From Sphingomonas ginkgonis (lineage in GTDB: Bacteria > Pseudomonadota > Alphaproteobacteria > Sphingomonadales > Sphingomonadaceae), in the NCBI RefSeq assembly GCF_003970925.1, contig NZ_RWJF01000001.1:2226501-2290500 (forward strand): a stretch of DNA of 64,000 bases. The letters are read 5' to 3'. Every line of letters starts with the position of its first letter. Within the stretch, counting starts at the first letter, position 1. Below, in pieces: positions 61,237 through 64,000 of this stretch. Below the pieces are notes generated by a model. It was given only the letters and a program-made list of their open reading frames with translations. It did no database searches and was not told the origin of the DNA. A program made the position numbers and the translations under genes.

Positions 61237-61659
61237 ATGCTTTCGATGCAGAGCCCTCAGCAACTCGCTTCGCGCCGCTCAGCAATGGTCGCCGGTAATT
61301 CCCTTGCAGCGCTCGTCTACTCGGTTGTCACAGTGCTGAACTATGGAACTCAGTCGCGGTTTGCCACCTTTGCATGGTTGGTGTGGCTTGCCTGTTCAAT
61401 GCTGTGGGTGTTCGGCACACCTGGACGGTTCCGTTTCACGAGAGATCAGCGTGCCTTAGTAAATGACGAATACGTCCGTCATCACCAGTGTCAGGCCGCC
61501 AAGTTTTGCATGACATTAGCCGTACTTTCACTTGCCATTGCATCAGTTGCAAGCCTAGGTTTTATTTCATTAGCTCCATGGTCCACACCTGCCGCACTTT
61601 CAGGCTCAATCGTGGCAACAGGCTTCTACTTCGCGTGGCTTGAGCGGACTGATGGCTGA
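61237..61659 (+). CDS. Multi-pass membrane protein partner of XRE regulator
   Basis: 140 residues from the ATG at 61237 (AGGAG, six-base spacing). Four likely membrane segments in two pairs (about 20-36, 46-60; 90-108, 113-133), with a polar loop FRFTRDQRALVNDEYVRHHQ between. Similar to the DUF2178-type proteins that accompany small HTH regulators. Overlaps the regulator gene by eight bases. Confidence 0.65.
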   Translation: MLSMQSPQQLASRRSAMVAGNSLAALVYSVVTVLNYGTQSRFATFAWLVWLACSMLWVFGTPGRFRFTRDQRALVNDEYVRHHQCQAAKFCMTLAVLSLAIASVASLGFISLAPWSTPAALSGSIVATGFYFAWLERTDG

Positions 61660-61873
61660 GCTAATTGTCCACGTGCGTCAATTTCGCGTTGCTGCGGGGC
61701 TTACGCAGCAGGAATTGGCGGATCGGGTCGGCGTTTCTCGCAAGACCATCAACGCGCTAGAGAGCGGTATCTACGTTCCTCTTACAACTCTCGCATTGCG
61801 ACTTTCAGCAACGCTTGGACGACCCGTACAGGACATGTTCGAGCTTTCGACGCGTGACCCCCAAAAAAACTAA
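61652..61873 (+). CDS. XRE-family HTH regulator
   Basis: 73-residue single HTH domain: VRQFRVAAGLTQQELADRVG, VSRKTINALESGIYVPLTTL, ALRLSATLGRPVQDMFEL, typical of short autoregulators of the YozG/'transcriptional regulator' type. Probably binds the palindrome upstream of its operon and is controlled by or controls the membrane partner. Confidence 0.85.
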   Translation: MAELIVHVRQFRVAAGLTQQELADRVGVSRKTINALESGIYVPLTTLALRLSATLGRPVQDMFELSTRDPQKN

Positions 61874-61952
61874 ATATTGGTTTCTACGCTTTTCGTTGCT
61901 TCAGCATTTACAAACCTCTGAACGGACAAGTTCAGCGTTCATGTCTTCCTGA

Positions 61953-62960
61953 GATCACCGCGGAACTTCTCTACTTGTCAGTCGGCTGATCGATGGTGCG
62001 CTACAAGCCGCGGAACGGGCGAAGACACTGGTACAGCGGCTGCTCGCCTTCGCTCGTCGCCAGCCGCTCAAGCCCGAAGCGGTCGACGTGGGATCGCTGA
62101 TCGAGGGGATGGCCGACCTGATTGCGAGCACCTCAGGCCCGCGCGTCCACGTCGAGCTAGACGTCGCGCGCGACCTTGCGCCAGCTCAGGCCGACGCCAA
62201 CCAGGTCGAAATGGCGCTGCTCAACCTGTCCGTGAATGCGCGCGACGCGATGCCGGAGGGTGGTAGCCTGACGATCGCCGCGGCCGTCGAGCAGGTGAGC
62301 AAAGGCCACCGCGCGGACCTGGCGCCGGGACAATATGTGCGGATCGCTGTGTCCGACACGGGCCGTGGGATGGATGAAACGACGATGGCGCGTGCGGCCG
62401 AGCCGTTTTTTTCCACTAAAGGAATCGGCAAGGGAACGGGTCTCGGCCTGTCGATGGTTCACGGGCTCGCCGCGCAGCTTGGCGGCGCAATCGCGATCGG
62501 AAGCAAGCTCGGGCTTGGAACGACCGTCGAATTATGGCTACCGGCCAGCCAGGAGAATTCGGTCGTTCCCGAAGCCGTTCTGGTAGAGCCGAACCTCGAG
62601 AAGTTCGGGACAGTTCTGCTGGTCGACGACGAGGACCTTGTGCGCGCCTCGACGAGCGACATGCTGGCCGAGCAGGGCTACGTCGTCATCGAGGCAAGTT
62701 CAGCCGAAGAGGCCTTGCTATTGATCAATGACGGCCTGGCGCTGGACCTTCTGGTCACCGATCATCTCATGCCGGGAATGTCGGGCACCGAGTTGATCCG
62801 GCACTTGCGTGCCGAACAACCTGATCTTTCAGCTCTCGTGATCTCTGGCTACGCAGATTTGGAGGGCATCGCTCCTGATGTGCCGCGTCTCGTGAAGCCG
62901 TTCAGGAGAGCCGATATGGCGATGGCCATCGCCGAGGTCACTTTTTCTAATAATAAATGA
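61953..62960 (+). pseudogene. Hybrid histidine kinase, N-terminus missing
   Basis: Open from just after TGA 61950. SRLIDGALQAAERAKTLVQR and LLAFARRQPLKPEAVDVGSL are the end of a dimerisation domain; then a full ATPase domain (LLNLSVNARDAMPEGG, VSDTGRGMD, GTGLGLSMVHG) and a receiver (LLVDDEDLVRAS, LLVTDHLMPGMSG, RLVKPF). The phospho-His helix and all sensor parts are lost, and no good start exists (GTG 62088 is possible). The receiver alone could still be phosphorylated. Confidence 0.8.
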
Positions 62961-63502
62961 AACGTCGTGATCGAGTAGCAAGTACAGATTTGGAGTTATA
63001 CCAATTAACTATGACGAGAATACATTACCAGGCTAAGCATTTTTTTGTCTATAGGACAGTACTGAGTGCATTTCTCGCTCGTAAACGCGTGATCGGACGA
63101 GGAGACTTCCGGATCGCCATTGCAAGCCTCTAAGCGGATAAGAGTGTAAGGGGCTCTATGCTAATGTCGTTTTGCGAACTCACTAACCAGTGGTAAGCGC
63201 TCACTATCGACAAAGCACAGGGCAACGGTGACATGTTTTGCTGGGGCTTACAGATCCGATCTTGGATGTAGTATGGCTGCCGACGTAAGCGCCGAGCGAT
63301 GTCCCCTCTTCGAGTCTGCTATTTGTACGCGTCGACGCATGCGAGGCGATTCGCCGATGATTGTGCTTGGTCGGCAGCGAGGCGCTGCTGGACGCGGCGG
63401 ACACGACGCGCGTCGCAGCCGGCTCGCCACCTTGGAACCTGCCTCAGCGGCAACGAGTAAAATGCTATGATCGAGCCAAAATTGATTGGTGGGCGGGCGT
63501 GT
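62961..63502. other. Intergenic region, partly AT-rich
   Basis: No supported gene. The first 100 bp are AT-rich. Confidence 0.4.
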
Positions 63503-63871
63503 ATGCACAACCCGGCATTAAAGCCGTTAGAATTCCTGCTAGGTGATTGGCGAACCAGCGGTACCCATCCGCTAGTTCCTGGCCAGAGCCTCGAAGGTCG
63601 TACGTCGTTTGCATGGTACAATGACGGCGCGTTCATCATCATGCGCAACGAGGTCGCCGATCCCCGTTTCCCCGATGGCGTGGCGATCATCGGCAGCGAC
63701 GATGCCTCCAATCGCTTTTCCATGGTTTACTTCGACGAACGCGGCGTCTCGCGGGTCGGTAAGTCACTTAAAGCTGCCGTTCACCGCGCTGGAGGAATGG
63801 CGGCTTCGTCCCAGTGTTGGTCGTTCCCGAATTCGTTGATGTGTTTGCGAAGCTGCTTTCCAGTCGGGTAG
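63503..63871 (+). pseudogene. DUF1579-like protein, cut in mid-domain
   Basis: MHNPALKPLEFLLGDWRTSG, LEGRTSFAWYNDGAFIIMRN, FPDGVAIIGSDDASNRFSMV and YFDERGVSR match the first half of a lipocalin-like DUF1579 relative. After about 63750 the similarity stops and an unrelated tail (VGKSLKAAVHRAGG..) follows, so the gene is truncated or rearranged. No IS end is visible at the break. Confidence 0.5.
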
Positions 63872-64000
63872 CGAACTTTCGACAATGACTGGCACCGAAA
63901 ATTCCGAGGCGTCACTTATGCGGCGGCATTTAAAAGCGGCAATGTCAATGCCCGCTAAGCGCGACCCGACGCCTAAAGCGGACGGTCAGCTATCCACCAT

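Noticed and set aside
1..64000. tRNA, rRNA or replication origin
   Set aside because: No cloverleaf-type sequence, rRNA segment, repA/parA gene or iteron cluster could be recognised by eye; a covariance-model scan would be needed to exclude small RNAs.

Overview
This window looks like chromosomal or large-plasmid DNA of a sphingomonad (Alphaproteobacteria, Sphingomonadales). The grounds are high GC, HWE-type sensor kinases with single-domain response regulators, a Ros/MucR regulator, DUF6481, DUF6894 and DUF1003 proteins, and several short stress-type proteins recognisable from this order. It reads as a heavily rearranged accessory region. Intact metabolic, transport and signalling blocks are separated by insertion sequences (IS), IS remnants, small non-autonomous elements and genes cut off at element ends.

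Layout. 0-2.5 kb: reverse-strand respiratory operon with a PQQ alcohol dehydrogenase (lanthanide-type motif), a cytochrome c and the start of a cytochrome oxidase subunit II-like lipoprotein. 3-6.3 kb: decayed genes (FlaR-like kinase, YqcI/YcgG, DUF1989) around the first IS6-like element, plus a DUF6481 gene. 6.4-8.4 kb: fatty acid desaturase, DUF1003 protein and a small protein. 8.7-9.9 kb: a 173-bp mobile element, a truncated carboxylesterase, 82-bp tandem repeats and an IS end remnant. 9.9-15.4 kb: envelope/stress block (AI-2E-type transporter, YihY protein, lipoprotein, DUF2382) and a PHB-depolymerase-type esterase. 15.5-21.4 kb: two IS6-like copies bordering cut genes (Crp/Fnr, TupA-like), an Abi-alpha-like protein and an intact Crp/Fnr regulator. 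21.5-29.8 kb: hydrolase and a signalling island (response regulator, Crp/Fnr, HWE kinase, CheB-CheR-HWE kinase, response regulator). 30.8-35 kb: cold shock protein, several very small proteins and a Na+/H+ antiporter. 35.2-37.4 kb: an IS3 element between a broken VOC gene and the tail of an acyl-CoA ligase. 37.8-42.6 kb: complete three-part EmrAB/NodT-type efflux operon with a convergent TetR gene. 43-45.4 kb: GH43 glycosidase and NTF2-like protein. 45.7-51.6 kb: IS6-like copy and three large serine recombinases. 51.9-56.3 kb: spore-coat-U/chaperone-like secreted proteins, a two-domain retropepsin-like protease, MucR and two small cysteine-rich secreted proteins. 56.8-64 kb: deleted IS6-like copy, PilZ protein, a degenerate receiver, an XRE/membrane-protein pair under a large palindrome, a fragment of a hybrid histidine kinase and a cut DUF1579-like gene.

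The strongest theme is one IS6-like element family. Five complete copies (about 835 bp) and one internally deleted copy all lie in the same orientation. There are also two single-end remnants, and five copies (four two-ended, one single-ended) of a 172-173-bp element whose ends match the ends of the first IS copy. Genes are cut exactly at these ends and the missing halves are not on the far side, which suggests IS-driven adjacent deletion rather than simple insertion. None of the full-length elements keeps an 8-bp target duplication. The other notable block is the recombinase trio at 46.6-51.6 kb.
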